Shown piece after piece: positions 48,040 to 56,737 of a stretch of 64,000 bases of DNA. Made by a program: the position numbers and the translations under genes. The DNA comes from SIG307 sp964545045. GTDB lineage: Bacteria > Bacillota > Clostridia > Lachnospirales > Lachnospiraceae. The DNA is taken from positions 1 through 64,000 of the forward strand of contig CAZJEN010000007.1 in NCBI GenBank assembly GCA_964545045.1. Direction: 5' to 3'. The notes beneath the pieces were generated by a model. That model saw only the letters and a program-made list of their open reading frames with translations. It made no database searches and had not been told where the DNA came from. Every line of letters begins with the position of its first letter. Position 1 is the first letter of the stretch.

Positions 48040-49248
48040 TTAGTGGAACAGCTTCGGTACGCCGTGGAATAATACCTGATTTACGGAATTGATATCATGT
48101 CCGCCCGGTACCACACACTGGTACAGATTTCCGTTGACAAAGTTGTCGCAGTACTGGAAGGTGTCGGTGAACTGCTTCATGGCATTAATCTGCGGAGTCA
48201 GATTCGGATTTGCGGAATCTGCGGTACCGCAACCGCTGTAAATGAAGAAGTCTTCTGCGGTCTTTCCGCTCTCTGCTACTTTCTGTGCCAGGTATTCTGC
48301 GGTCTGCTTCGCTTTGCTGTTGCCGGCGGTCTGGCCCAGTGCCCAACAGTCACCGCTCATCGGCATAAAGTATGCAAACTCATCCAGACAGTGTTCGAAT
48401 ACGGACCAGGTGGTTACGGAGCCCATGGAGAAGCCGCCAAAGGCACGGTGGGTTCTGGAAGCTGCCAGACCTGCCGGAGTTACATCTTCGGCGTGGGTAT
48501 TGTAGGTGGTTTCCAAAAGCGGAACCACATCATTCATCAGTTCGTAGTGGAAATCGATACAGTTTCTGGTAGCATCGTTGCTATAGCCTTCATAGTAGGA
48601 TACGGCACAAACGATCATCGGCTCGATTTCGCCGGTATAAATCATCTGATCCAGCATGCGGGTAAACTTACTCTTTAAGCCCTCGCCGCCTAAGAACCAG
48701 TTCGGGGAATCTCCGCCGCCGTGCATCAGGTACAGTACGTTGTATTTGGTCTCGGTGTCGTTTTCATCGTAGCTGGCCGGAAGATAAACCAGCGCAGACT
48801 TTTCGTATGTTTTGCCGTTATCGTTCTTGTGGTTCTTGGTCTGATAAGTAAACTTGACTACAGAGCCCTGTTCTGCGTCATTGTTATATAAGTAATTCGG
48901 CATTTTTGCTTTCGGGGCATTGTCCGTATAGGTACGCTCTCTGTCGTAGGTAAACATAGCCGGTGTCGGTGTAACCGGGGTCTCTGTCGGTGTCGGAGTT
49001 ACCGTCGGAATCGGCGTAGAGGTCGGACGCTTGGTCGGCGTCGGGCGCGGTGTTTTGGTCGGACGCGGCGTCTTTGTCGGTTCTGCGACAGGGGCTTCCG
49101 TCGGAATCGGAGTTGCGGTATCCTCAAGAGCTTCGGTCGGTACCGGTGTGTTCTGGGCGTCAATGTTTGCCGGTTCGTCCGGCTTCTGTCCGCAGCCGGC
49201 GAACGTCAGCACAGCTGCCATAAGTAAAAAGAATACTGTTTTTTTCAT
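48040..49248 (-). CDS. CE1-like esterase lipoprotein (feruloyl or acetylxylan esterase)
   Basis: A 402-residue lipoprotein: signal MKKTVFFLLMAAVLTFAGC with lipobox Cys19, a long Thr/Pro-rich spacer (about 33-98, PTKTPRPTKTPRP), and an alpha/beta-hydrolase domain of the CE1/esterase D type: LYLMHGGGDS (oxyanion region), the nucleophile Ser274 in GGFSMGS, YSGCGTADS and a C-terminal GGHDIN with the catalytic His. CE1 members release ferulic or acetyl groups from xylan, which fits with the GH30 xylanase. Start at 49248 with AGGAGAA; an upstream in-frame ATG lacks a ribosome site. Anchored outside the membrane. Confidence 0.8.
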   Translation of the reverse strand: MKKTVFFLLMAAVLTFAGCGQKPDEPANIDAQNTPVPTEALEDTATPIPTEAPVAEPTKTPRPTKTPRPTPTKRPTSTPIPTVTPTPTETPVTPTPAMFTYDRERTYTDNAPKAKMPNYLYNNDAEQGSVVKFTYQTKNHKNDNGKTYEKSALVYLPASYDENDTETKYNVLYLMHGGGDSPNWFLGGEGLKSKFTRMLDQMIYTGEIEPMIVCAVSYYEGYSNDATRNCIDFHYELMNDVVPLLETTYNTHAEDVTPAGLAASRTHRAFGGFSMGSVTTWSVFEHCLDEFAYFMPMSGDCWALGQTAGNSKAKQTAEYLAQKVAESGKTAEDFFIYSGCGTADSANPNLTPQINAMKQFTDTFQYCDNFVNGNLYQCVVPGGHDINSVNQVLFHGVPKLFH

Positions 49249-49307
49249 AAGAGTTCTCCTTCTTTGAGTGTGCCCGGGCGAACGTGACGTCAGGACACAA
49301 AATAACA

Positions 49308-49313
49308 ATTATA
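49308..49313 (-). promoter_or_regulatory. Extended -10 promoter of the esterase gene
   Basis: On the minus strand TGATATAAT: TGn plus TATAAT at 49313-49308, about 60 bases before the ATG. No clear -35. Confidence 0.55.
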
Positions 49314-49469
49314 TCATACATGAATTTTCCAAGAAGTGCAATGCGAATTAGATATGGAATCGGTTGATTTTTTTACGGTATTTCCATTTTACTTAAAATG
49401 TGGTATGCTAAAGAAAAACAACTCAAAAGAATCAAAAGAGAAACTACATAAAAGCGAGGTTGGATAAGT

Positions 49470-51941
49470 ATGGCGAATAACAGACCGAGAGCAAGACAAA
49501 AGAATGTGACCGGCGGAAGCAAGGGCGTAAAGCGTCGCGGAAGCGGTCTTGGTACCGGACCGGTAGGGGGCGGCAGACCGGGAGGAAGTGCAGGCGGTGG
49601 TTCTTACAGCGGCGGTGGCGCCCGGCGCGGAGGAACACGTTCCTCCGGAGGAAAGAGTTCTCTGTTGTATATTATTATTGCGGTAGTTGTGCTGCTTTTG
49701 GGGGGCGGAGGAGGTTTGGCAGGACTGTTCGGCGGTTCCGGAGATTCCAACGACGGCGGTTCCTCTGTACTGGGCGATCTTTTAGGTGGCGGTTCTTCCG
49801 TGGTGGGGGATTTGCTCGGTGGCGGCTCTTCCGGGGGTGATTTAGGCAGCTTGGGAAATTTGGGAACACTGCTTGGCGGTTTGAACAGCGGAACCACCAG
49901 TACCGGTTGGGACTTGGGAAGCAATACCAGTAAGTTGAATACTTCCGTGGCAAAGGGAGCAAGGGCAAAGCGCACCGAGATTCTCGGAAAAGGCAAAGAC
50001 GAAGTTACGATTATGGTTTATATGTGCGGTACCGATTTGGAGTCCCGCTCCGGTATGGGTACTTCCGATTTGCAGGAAATGTTAAATGCGGATTTGGGAG
50101 ACAATGTCAATCTGCTTGTGTATACCGGCGGTTGCTCCAAATGGCAGAACAATGTGGTCAGCAGCACAAAAAACCAGATTTATTTGATTGAGAACGGCAA
50201 GCTGAAGCTGAAAGAGGAGTATAAGGCGGTTTCCATGACTGATCCGAGTACTCTGACAACGTTCATTAAATGGTGTGACAAGAACTATCCGGCGAACCGT
50301 AATCAGTTGATTTTCTGGGATCACGGTTCCGGCTCCATCAACGGCTACGGTTATGATGAAAAGTTCAAAACTTCCGGTTCCATGGATTTGTCCGAAATCA
50401 ACCAGGCACTGAAAAAGAGTGGTGTTACCTTTGATTTTGTAGGTTTTGATGCTTGTCTGATGGCGACGCTGGAAACAGCGCTGATGTTGACAAACTATGC
50501 GGATTACATGATTGCTTCCGAGGAGACGGAGCCGGGTGTGGGTTGGTATTACACCGACTGGCTGACGGCGTTGGGCGAGAATACGTCTATGCCGACCGTT
50601 GAAATCGGCAAGAATATTGTAGATGATTTCGTAGAAACCTGCGCCGCAAAGTGCAGAGGTCAGAAGACGACCCTTTCTGTAGTGGATTTGGCGGAGTTGG
50701 AGAAAACGGTTCCGGCAGATTTTACGGCATTTGCCAAGTCGGCCAGTGAGTTGATTCAGAATGATGAGTATAAAACGGTGTCCGATGCCCGTTACAATAC
50801 GAGAGAGTTTGCACAGGCGTCGGCGATTGATCAGGTGGATTTGGTACATCTGGCAAAGAATATGGGTACCGATGAGGGAGAAGAACTGGCGCAGTCCTTG
50901 CTTGGTGCGGTAAAGTACAATCGTACCTCCAGCGATATGACCAATGCGTACGGCTTGTCCATTTACTTCCCGTACAAGAAGATATCTGCGGTAGATAGCG
51001 TGGTGGACACCTATGAAGCAATCGGTATGGACGAGGAATATGCAAGTTGTATTAAAGAGTTTGCCAGCCTGGAAGTAGGCGGTCAGACTGCAGCAGGCGG
51101 TACGACGTCCCCGTTGCCGTCTCTTTTGGGAAGCTTACTGGGTGGAGGCAGCAGTTCCGGCGGCAGTGCCGATATTATCGGAAGCTTGCTTGGCAGCTTT
51201 TTGAGCAATCGCGGAAATATTGAGGGACTGGACAGAGGAAATATTGATTTCTTCAGTGAAAGTGCTATGGACACGGATGCTATGGCGACTTACTTGTCCA
51301 AGAATTACTTTGACGCATCCGCGCTTGTGTGGACCGAGAACGATGAGGGTCAGAGAGTGTTGCACCTCTCCGAAGAGCAGTGGAGTCTGGTACACAGCCT
51401 TGAGATGAATATGTTCTACGATGACGGTGAAGGATACGTGGACTTGGGCTTTGACAATGTATTTGAGTTTGATAAAAACGGTGATTTAATCGGTGAAACG
51501 GATCGCACCTGGCTTGCGATTAACGGTCAGCCAGTAGCATATTATTATTTAGATACCGTGGATGACGGTGTAAATTATTCCATCACCGGTCGTGTTCCGG
51601 CACTGTTAAACGGTGACCGTGTTGACTTGATTTTGGTGTTTGATAATGAGAATCCGCAGGGCTACATTGCGGGAGCCCGTACTGTATATACCGAGGGCGA
51701 GACCGAGACTGTAGCAAAGGGAATGGGAGTGCTTCAGGTTGGTGATACCCTGGATTTCCTGTGTGATTACTATTCCTACGACGGCAAGTATATGGACAGC
51801 TACTATCTGGGTGAGCAGATGACGGTAACGGACAATATGGTTATCAGCAACGTGGATGTAGGCGACGGGGATGTGAAGGTGACCTTCCGCTTCACGGATA
51901 TCTATAATCAGCAGTACTGGACAGAGGCGTTTACGGAGTAA
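49470..51941 (+). CDS. Membrane-anchored clostripain-family (C11) cysteine protease
   Basis: An 823-residue protein with a Gly/Arg/Ser-rich cytoplasmic tail (1-62), one membrane helix (about 64-88, SLLYIIIAVVVLLLGGGG), and an extracellular part. The C11 domain begins near residue 170 (EVTIMVYMCGTDLESR); the catalytic pair is His285 in WDHGSGS and Cys329 in FDACLMA. Low-complexity Gly/Ser/Leu blocks (GDLLGGGSS repeats, about 99-140; LLGSLLGGGSSSGGS, about 548-575) sit before and after the protease core. C11 enzymes cut after Arg and self-process. The last about 240 residues form a beta-rich domain of unknown role. ATG 49470 follows GAGGTTGG. A terminator follows. Confidence 0.88.
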   Translation: MANNRPRARQKNVTGGSKGVKRRGSGLGTGPVGGGRPGGSAGGGSYSGGGARRGGTRSSGGKSSLLYIIIAVVVLLLGGGGGLAGLFGGSGDSNDGGSSVLGDLLGGGSSVVGDLLGGGSSGGDLGSLGNLGTLLGGLNSGTTSTGWDLGSNTSKLNTSVAKGARAKRTEILGKGKDEVTIMVYMCGTDLESRSGMGTSDLQEMLNADLGDNVNLLVYTGGCSKWQNNVVSSTKNQIYLIENGKLKLKEEYKAVSMTDPSTLTTFIKWCDKNYPANRNQLIFWDHGSGSINGYGYDEKFKTSGSMDLSEINQALKKSGVTFDFVGFDACLMATLETALMLTNYADYMIASEETEPGVGWYYTDWLTALGENTSMPTVEIGKNIVDDFVETCAAKCRGQKTTLSVVDLAELEKTVPADFTAFAKSASELIQNDEYKTVSDARYNTREFAQASAIDQVDLVHLAKNMGTDEGEELAQSLLGAVKYNRTSSDMTNAYGLSIYFPYKKISAVDSVVDTYEAIGMDEEYASCIKEFASLEVGGQTAAGGTTSPLPSLLGSLLGGGSSSGGSADIIGSLLGSFLSNRGNIEGLDRGNIDFFSESAMDTDAMATYLSKNYFDASALVWTENDEGQRVLHLSEEQWSLVHSLEMNMFYDDGEGYVDLGFDNVFEFDKNGDLIGETDRTWLAINGQPVAYYYLDTVDDGVNYSITGRVPALLNGDRVDLILVFDNENPQGYIAGARTVYTEGETETVAKGMGVLQVGDTLDFLCDYYSYDGKYMDSYYLGEQMTVTDNMVISNVDVGDGDVKVTFRFTDIYNQQYWTEAFTE

Positions 51942-51952
51942 ATGCAGAATAT

Positions 51953-51997
51953 AAAAGGAGTTCCTGCGTTACCTTTGGTAACGGGAGGAACTCTTTT
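51953..51997 (+). terminator. Long terminator hairpin after the C11 protease gene
   Basis: Arms 51953-51973 and 51977-51997 pair almost fully (AAAAGGAGTTCC with GGAACTCTTTT; CGTTACC with GGTAACG), loop TTT; the 3' arm itself supplies the T-tract. Confidence 0.8.
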
Positions 51998-52038
51998 CTG
52001 TTTTGCGACGGCAACAATAAATGCTGTACGGTCTTTCA

Positions 52039-52914
52039 TTATTCATTTTTCAGTTGTTCAAAAAAATGAACCAAATATTCGAAGTAACGATAGGATTCAT
52101 CATGACTTTCCGAGTCGTGGTGAAGTTGAATGATGATGTCACGCTGGAATTTCGGATCGGAAATGGAAAGTAGGCTGATATCGCTTCCTTCGTGGGATTC
52201 CCAGGTGTGTTGCGGCCAAAATCCGACACCGATTCCGGCACCAATCAGATTTTTAACGGCGGATACATTATCACTCTCGAAGATAATATTAGGTTTAAAG
52301 CCTGCTTGAATACAAAAACGGTCGCAAATAGAGCGCAATCCTTTTGTTCCGGCCAGCGAAATGAAATTTTTACTTGCAAGTTCGTTTAATGAGATGCTTT
52401 TTTTCGCTGCATAGTGTGAGGTGCTCGGTACTGCTAAAAAGATCTCTTCCGAGAAAATGTAGTAGTTGTCCCGTGTGGCGAGGGGGCGCTGGAAAAAATC
52501 CCGGGTAAAGATAGTGATGTCGGCGTCCTCTGTCTCGGTATTTTGAACAATCTGAAATCTGACTTCCGGATGCTTTTTTTGATAATTGATGATACTTTCG
52601 GTAATCAGTGTGGAGGCGGCCAATACATTGATTTTTATGGTTCTCTGCCGGTCGCCGGTGAGTGTCCGGATTTCTTCCGGGATTTCATCGAATGCTTTTA
52701 GAAGTGGCTCGATTTTTCTTTGCAAATATTTGCCACAGTCGGTCAGGACAATATTTCTTCCGCTGTTTTTGAATAATTTGACATCCAATTCTTTTTCTAA
52801 GCGACGGATGCTTTGGGTCAATGAGGGCTGAGCGATGTGTAATTGTTCGGCGGTACGGGTGACGTGCTGGTTTTGTGCTAAAACGTAAAAATACTTCAGT
52901 TGTGTAATTTCCAT
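52039..52914 (-). CDS. LysR-family transcriptional regulator
   Basis: A 291-residue LysR protein: helix-turn-helix (LKYFYVLAQNQHVTRTAEQLHIAQPSLTQSIRRLEKELDVKLF in pieces, 6-49) and an effector-binding domain (about 88-285) with VSAVKNLIGAGIGVGFWPQ near 225-243. ATG 52914 follows GAGGAG. It is divergent from the SemiSWEET gene across 234 bases, the common place for a LysR target, so it may control that transporter and itself. The inducer is unknown. Confidence 0.93.
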   Translation of the reverse strand: MEITQLKYFYVLAQNQHVTRTAEQLHIAQPSLTQSIRRLEKELDVKLFKNSGRNIVLTDCGKYLQRKIEPLLKAFDEIPEEIRTLTGDRQRTIKINVLAASTLITESIINYQKKHPEVRFQIVQNTETEDADITIFTRDFFQRPLATRDNYYIFSEEIFLAVPSTSHYAAKKSISLNELASKNFISLAGTKGLRSICDRFCIQAGFKPNIIFESDNVSAVKNLIGAGIGVGFWPQHTWESHEGSDISLLSISDPKFQRDIIIQLHHDSESHDESYRYFEYLVHFFEQLKNE

Positions 52915-53047
52915 AATGGACTCCTCTTTTTCTAGAGATTACTAATCAATATGACGAAAACAATAGTATCAAAACTATGGATATAAATTACTTGATTATG
53001 AATTGTGTTATATCACAATGAAATCATAGGGCTAAGACTATAGGATA

Positions 53048-53056
53048 TGGTATAAT
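53048..53056 (+). promoter_or_regulatory. Extended -10 promoter of the SemiSWEET gene
   Basis: TGGTATAAT: TGn plus TATAAT 53051-53056, leader of about 85 bases. The -35 is weak, as expected for a promoter needing a LysR activator. Confidence 0.55.
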
Positions 53057-53148
53057 AATATATTAGACTTTTGAACTTGTCAAGACTATAATGCAGAACA
53101 AGAGAGCGCACTCGGATATGAAAAACATGAGATTCAGGAGGTAATTTT

Positions 53149-53433
53149 ATGAGTTCTATTTTAGAAGCTGCGATGTTAGTTTGTTTTGGGTTGTCATGGC
53201 CTATTAATACCATGAAGGCGTATAGAGCACGTTCCGCAAAGAATATGAGTTTACCGTTTATTTTGATGATCATTACCGGTTATCTGGCGGGAATCAGTGC
53301 GAAGCTGTTAACGAATCAGACCAATTATGTATTGGCGGTATATTTTATTAATCTTGTAGTGGTGTCGATAAACCTGCTGGTTTATTTTAGAAATAAAAAA
53401 TTGGATATGGCCGGAAAAGAAGCGATAGCTTAG
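53149..53433 (+). CDS. SemiSWEET / PQ-loop sugar transporter
   Basis: A 94-residue protein with three membrane helices (about 5-22, 37-57, 63-83) and the PQ-loop-like LSWPINTMKAYRARSAKNMSLPF (15-37). SemiSWEETs work as dimers that pass sugars by facilitated diffusion. ATG 53149 follows CAGGAGG. The divergent LysR gene may regulate it. Related PQ-loop families have other substrates, so sugar transport is inference. A terminator follows. Confidence 0.8.
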   Translation: MSSILEAAMLVCFGLSWPINTMKAYRARSAKNMSLPFILMIITGYLAGISAKLLTNQTNYVLAVYFINLVVVSINLLVYFRNKKLDMAGKEAIA

Positions 53434-53475
53434 ATGCTAGCCATAAATGTCGAAAGAAAACTTGATAACTATTTT

Positions 53476-53511
53476 AACTTCGTCTTGATTTAGGACGAAG
53501 TTTTTCTTTTT
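53476..53511 (+). terminator. Terminator after the SemiSWEET gene
   Basis: AACTTCGTC 53476-53484, GACGAAGTT 53494-53502 (perfect arms), followed by TTTCTTTTTTT. Confidence 0.9.
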
Positions 53512-53547
53512 TTATAGGATAAGGCGGAGTGATAGAAAATAAGTCTC

Positions 53548-53578
53548 TTGACTCTGTCCCTGGGACATAGTTTAAGAT
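53548..53578 (+). promoter_or_regulatory. MerR-type promoter and operator of the ABC exporter operon
   Basis: TTGACT 53548-53553 and TAAGAT 53573-53578 are 19 bases apart, too long for normal sigma-A but right for MerR-family activation by DNA twisting. The spacer holds the dyad ACTCTGTCCC-T-GGGACATAGT (53551-53571, 9 of 10 arm bases symmetric). The last gene of the operon encodes a MerR protein, so autoregulation is likely. Confidence 0.8.
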
Positions 53579-53617
53579 GAAGCCAAAGGATGAAAAAGAA
53601 GAGAAGGAGACGAAGGG

Positions 53618-54589
53618 ATGGTATTTATTCTCAGACTGTTTCAAAAACGAAAACTGACTGTGTTGTTGACATTACTTTGTTGCGTGGGGGCTGTAGTTAC
53701 AACCTTGCTTTGGAATAAGAAATTGGCAGTGCTGATTGACGGCGTACAAGCGGGGGACGGTTTGGAACAGTCATGTGTTGCGTGTTGCGTCGGCTGCCTG
53801 ATGATGGCGGTTTTACTGCAGAGCGGGATGCAGTTTTTGGCCGGTTATGCGGGAGAGTACGCAGTGCATGATTTGCGTATGAGGTTGGCAACCGTGACCA
53901 CGAGAAGAGAGTATGCTTCCATAGCAAATGAAAATTCGGCGGAACTGATTTCCCTGCAGCAAAACGAGATGGAGGAAATCAGCCGTTACATATCGGATAA
54001 TTTGTTTACGTTATGTACTACGGTCATCAGTTTTGTATTTAGCCTGTTGTTTTTGCTGATGCAGAATGCAAAGCTGACGCTTTTGTATTTGCTACCGGTT
54101 GCAGGAATGGCGGTATATACAGCCTTTTCCGGCAAGGTGATTTACCGTTACACCAAGCGGGAGCAGGAACAGCAAAAGAAGATGAACGGAGTGGCGGGGA
54201 CGCTTCTTTCTCTGTTTCCGGTGGTGCGAATTTATGAGGCGGAAAAGTTGCTTCAGCAAAGCTATAGGGCACGGATTGACGGCTGGAAAGAAGCGGTAGT
54301 GGCGCAGGAGAGAACGAAAGCAAGGCTCATGTCGGTTTCGGGCATGTTGTCCTGTATTCCGCTTGTGTTGTTGATGTTGGTGGGCGGCAGGATGATTTTG
54401 CAGGGAACGCTGACTATGGGAGTGTTGTATGTGTTTATCAATTTGTCGGGAAATGTGTCGGGGGTGATGATAAACATTTCAGTGCATTTGGCGAATTTCA
54501 GGAGATTTTGCGGAAACCTGGAACGGGTATGGGAGAGTATGGAGCAGGAAGGAGAGCGGAAACATGAGTGTACGGTTGCGGGAGATTAG
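53618..54589 (+). CDS. ABC exporter membrane-domain subunit 1 (stand-alone TMD)
   Basis: A 323-residue protein equal to the transmembrane domain of an ABCB-type exporter: hydrophobic segments near 15-33, 52-73, 130-149, 151-169, 236-262 and 268-290, with the coupling regions RMRLATVTTRREYASI and LLSLFPVVRIYEAEKLLQQSY. It lacks a nucleotide-binding domain; the next gene supplies it, overlapping by 26 bases. In most exporters the two are fused. It starts at ATG 53618 with GAAGGAGACG upstream. Substrate unknown; regulated by the MerR gene at the end of the operon. Confidence 0.8.
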   Translation: MVFILRLFQKRKLTVLLTLLCCVGAVVTTLLWNKKLAVLIDGVQAGDGLEQSCVACCVGCLMMAVLLQSGMQFLAGYAGEYAVHDLRMRLATVTTRREYASIANENSAELISLQQNEMEEISRYISDNLFTLCTTVISFVFSLLFLLMQNAKLTLLYLLPVAGMAVYTAFSGKVIYRYTKREQEQQKKMNGVAGTLLSLFPVVRIYEAEKLLQQSYRARIDGWKEAVVAQERTKARLMSVSGMLSCIPLVLLMLVGGRMILQGTLTMGVLYVFINLSGNVSGVMINISVHLANFRRFCGNLERVWESMEQEGERKHECTVAGD

Positions 54590-55208
54590 TTTTTGTTACG
54601 GAGAGAAAAAGATTTTGGATCATATTTCGCTAACGGTGCGTGAAAAAGAGCATATCGGGATTTTGGGAGGCAGCGGCAGCGGGAAAAGTACATTGTTAAA
54701 GATTCTTGCGGGACTATATACGGTGAAAGAAGGGGACTGTACGGTGGCAGGAGAGTGTGCGCCGGAAGGGATAAGGAAGCAGGTGGCCATGGTAATGCAG
54801 ACCCTGGGGCTGTTTCCTTTATCTATACGGGAGAATATTACTTGCGGACACCCGGTTGCGGAGGAAAAGCTTTGGGAAGCGGTAAGAGCCGCACAACTGG
54901 AAGAATGGGTGAAAGGACTGCCGGATGGGCTTGACAGTCTTGTGGGAGAACGGGGTGGCAATCTTTCCGGCGGACAGGCACAACGGATTGCCATCGCAAG
55001 AGCCGTTGCAAAGGATGCACCGGTGGTGCTGTTGGACGAACCCACCTCCGCGCTGGACGGAGAGACGGCGGACGCACTTTTGCGGGCAATGGAGCGCTTG
55101 ACGGAAGGGAAGACGGTAATTCATGTGACACACCGGGAAGAAACCATACAAAATTATGACAGAATACTGGTGTTAAAGGAGGGGAAGCTGTTTGAGAAAG
55201 AGTCTTAG
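54564..55208 (+). CDS. ABC exporter ATP-binding subunit
   Basis: A 214-residue nucleotide-binding domain: A-loop Tyr in FCYGEKK, Walker A GGSGSGKST (about 35-43), Q-loop VMQTLGLFP, signature LSGGQAQR (about 134-141), Walker B VVLLDEPTSALDG (about 153-165) and H-loop HVTHREE. It hydrolyses ATP for the two membrane subunits encoded on either side. ATG 54564 follows GGAAGGAGAG inside the end of the first membrane gene. It overlaps the second membrane gene by 17 bases. It is the only ATPase in this operon. Confidence 0.93.
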   Translation: MSVRLREISFCYGEKKILDHISLTVREKEHIGILGGSGSGKSTLLKILAGLYTVKEGDCTVAGECAPEGIRKQVAMVMQTLGLFPLSIRENITCGHPVAEEKLWEAVRAAQLEEWVKGLPDGLDSLVGERGGNLSGGQAQRIAIARAVAKDAPVVLLDEPTSALDGETADALLRAMERLTEGKTVIHVTHREETIQNYDRILVLKEGKLFEKES

Positions 55209-56154
55209 CCGGGTGTTTAAACGATTGGGCGGAGGGGGGACCTATTGCTTTTTGCTCCTGCTGCGCACCCCGGTGGATACGGTGCTTTGTATTATAAATG
55301 CCCTCTTTTTGCGAAATGTGTTTCAAAACATTGAGGCGGGAGATGAGGCCGGACTATGGATGACATGTGCGTTGTTCGGTTTGGGCAATTTGTGTCTGTT
55401 TCTTTATAACGGAACGCTGTGGGGAAAGTTTGCTGTGTTTTCCGCAAAGCTTGTGGGGAAGCTGAAGAGTTTTTTGTTTGAGTCCATGTTGAAACTACCC
55501 TTGGAGCGAATTGAAGAAAAGACTACCGGGGCATGGCTGACCCGGTTAAACAGTGATGTTACCATGACGTTAAATCTTTTGACGGGGGCATTGAATCTGC
55601 CCCATCTGGTATTTGCTACGGTCCGCATCGGGGTGGCGGCGGTGCTGCTGGGAAGCATCAGTCCGGTGCTCTTGCTTGCGGAGTTGGCGGTGTTGGTGCC
55701 TCATGTGTGTTTGCGACAGCGGCTGGTGGTCCGGCCCATGGAAGGGTTGGCAAAGGAGGCACAGAAGAGGATGGAAGAGGCGACGGTTTACTTGGAAGCT
55801 ACGGTAGAGTGCGGGGATACCGTGCGGTTGTACGATGCGGACGCGTTATTGCTGGAACGGTATCGGGAAAGCAGTCTTGCGGTGGTGAAAGCCCGTCTGC
55901 GCAGTAATGTACGGAAAACCCTGGGAGAGCTGTTACAAATGCTGTTGAGCCGGGGAGGATACCTCTTGCTATTTTGCCTCGGTTGTGAGATGATAATTGC
56001 AGGAAAGCTGGATTTCGGCACTTTGACCGAAGCCTTTCAATATCGGAGCGGAATGCTGATGGGAAGCATGATGTGGCTGAATTCCTGTGCGGAGGTAAGG
56101 AAAAACAGTGTAGGGCTGAAACGGATGGAGGAAATCTATGGAACGGAAGAATAG
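55192..56154 (+). CDS. ABC exporter membrane-domain subunit 2 (TMD without NBD)
   Basis: A 320-residue exporter membrane domain with about six hydrophobic segments (about 18-40, 55-75, 135-160, 162-180, 240-262, 285-300) and coupling segments (LKLPLERIEEKTTGAWLTRLNSD, ATVYLEATVECGDTVRLYDAD). The start is TTG 55192 after AAAGGAGGGG. It stops (RMEEIYGTEE) where a fused exporter would continue into its ATPase, so it either lost that half or shares the single ATP-binding subunit. It overlaps the merR start by 17 bases, showing tight translational coupling. Confidence 0.78.
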   Translation: MRKSLSRVFKRLGGGGTYCFLLLLRTPVDTVLCIINALFLRNVFQNIEAGDEAGLWMTCALFGLGNLCLFLYNGTLWGKFAVFSAKLVGKLKSFLFESMLKLPLERIEEKTTGAWLTRLNSDVTMTLNLLTGALNLPHLVFATVRIGVAAVLLGSISPVLLLAELAVLVPHVCLRQRLVVRPMEGLAKEAQKRMEEATVYLEATVECGDTVRLYDADALLLERYRESSLAVVKARLRSNVRKTLGELLQMLLSRGGYLLLFCLGCEMIIAGKLDFGTLTEAFQYRSGMLMGSMMWLNSCAEVRKNSVGLKRMEEIYGTEE

Positions 56155-56647
56155 AGATAATTTGCTAGAGGAAAATGGGGAAGATACGTTGTTGAAAATC
56201 GGTGAGCTGGCGGACTTTTTTCAGATATCCGTAAAGGCGGTACGCATCTACGAAAAGAAAGGGATTATTACGCCGGCTTATATTGACCCGGAATCGGGAT
56301 ATCGTTATTATACACCGGATCAGTTACACCAATTAGCCGCTCTGTTGGAACTGAAAGCATTGGGATTTTCTTTGGATGAAATTAAAGATGTCATGGTGGG
56401 GGAAAGCTCGAAAGAGGTTTTATACAAGGCGATGCAGGAAAAACTGAGAAATTGGGAAAATCTTGTCATTATGGCCCAAAGCAAAAAGGATGCCATTGAG
56501 AGCATTTCGGAGCGCCTTGTGACCTCTAAGGAGGCGGAAAAGCTTCGGGAGCTGACGGAGGAAGAGCGGGCCTGGCTGTTGGTAAAGCTTGTCTGCGTGG
56601 AAAATGTACAGGTGCAGAGTACGATTAATGAGGCGATTTGGTTGTAG
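56138..56647 (+). CDS. MerR-family regulator of the exporter operon
   Basis: A 169-residue MerR protein: winged helix-turn-helix (LLKIGELADFFQISVKAVRIYEKKGIITP in pieces, 18-46; DPESGYRYYTPDQLHQL) and a dimerisation coil (about 95-135). There is no long ligand domain, and no conserved Cys triad of metal sensors, so the signal is likely a small molecule or the transported compound. It starts inside the previous gene at ATG 56138. A fitting 19-base-spacer promoter with a dyad lies before the operon at 53548, so it probably controls its own operon. Confidence 0.88.
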   Translation: MERKNRDNLLEENGEDTLLKIGELADFFQISVKAVRIYEKKGIITPAYIDPESGYRYYTPDQLHQLAALLELKALGFSLDEIKDVMVGESSKEVLYKAMQEKLRNWENLVIMAQSKKDAIESISERLVTSKEAEKLRELTEEERAWLLVKLVCVENVQVQSTINEAIWL

Positions 56648-56667
56648 AAAGAATAGTTTTCTTTGAG

Positions 56668-56697
56668 TTGACAAATGATGTGTGTGCATATTATAAT
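56668..56697 (+). promoter_or_regulatory. Promoter of the toxin/antitoxin pair
   Basis: TTGACA 56668-56673 (perfect), 18 bases, TATAAT 56692-56697 (perfect). The dyad GTGGGA-AA-TCCCAC at 56702-56715 covers the expected start of transcription and is a likely autorepressor operator. Confidence 0.85.
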
Positions 56698-56737
56698 ATA
56701 GGTGGGAAATCCCACTGCATATTATGGAGGTGATAGG

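Noticed and set aside
51942..52133. Short plus-strand frame after the C11 protease
   Set aside because: It consists of the terminator hairpin and the end of the opposing lysR gene.
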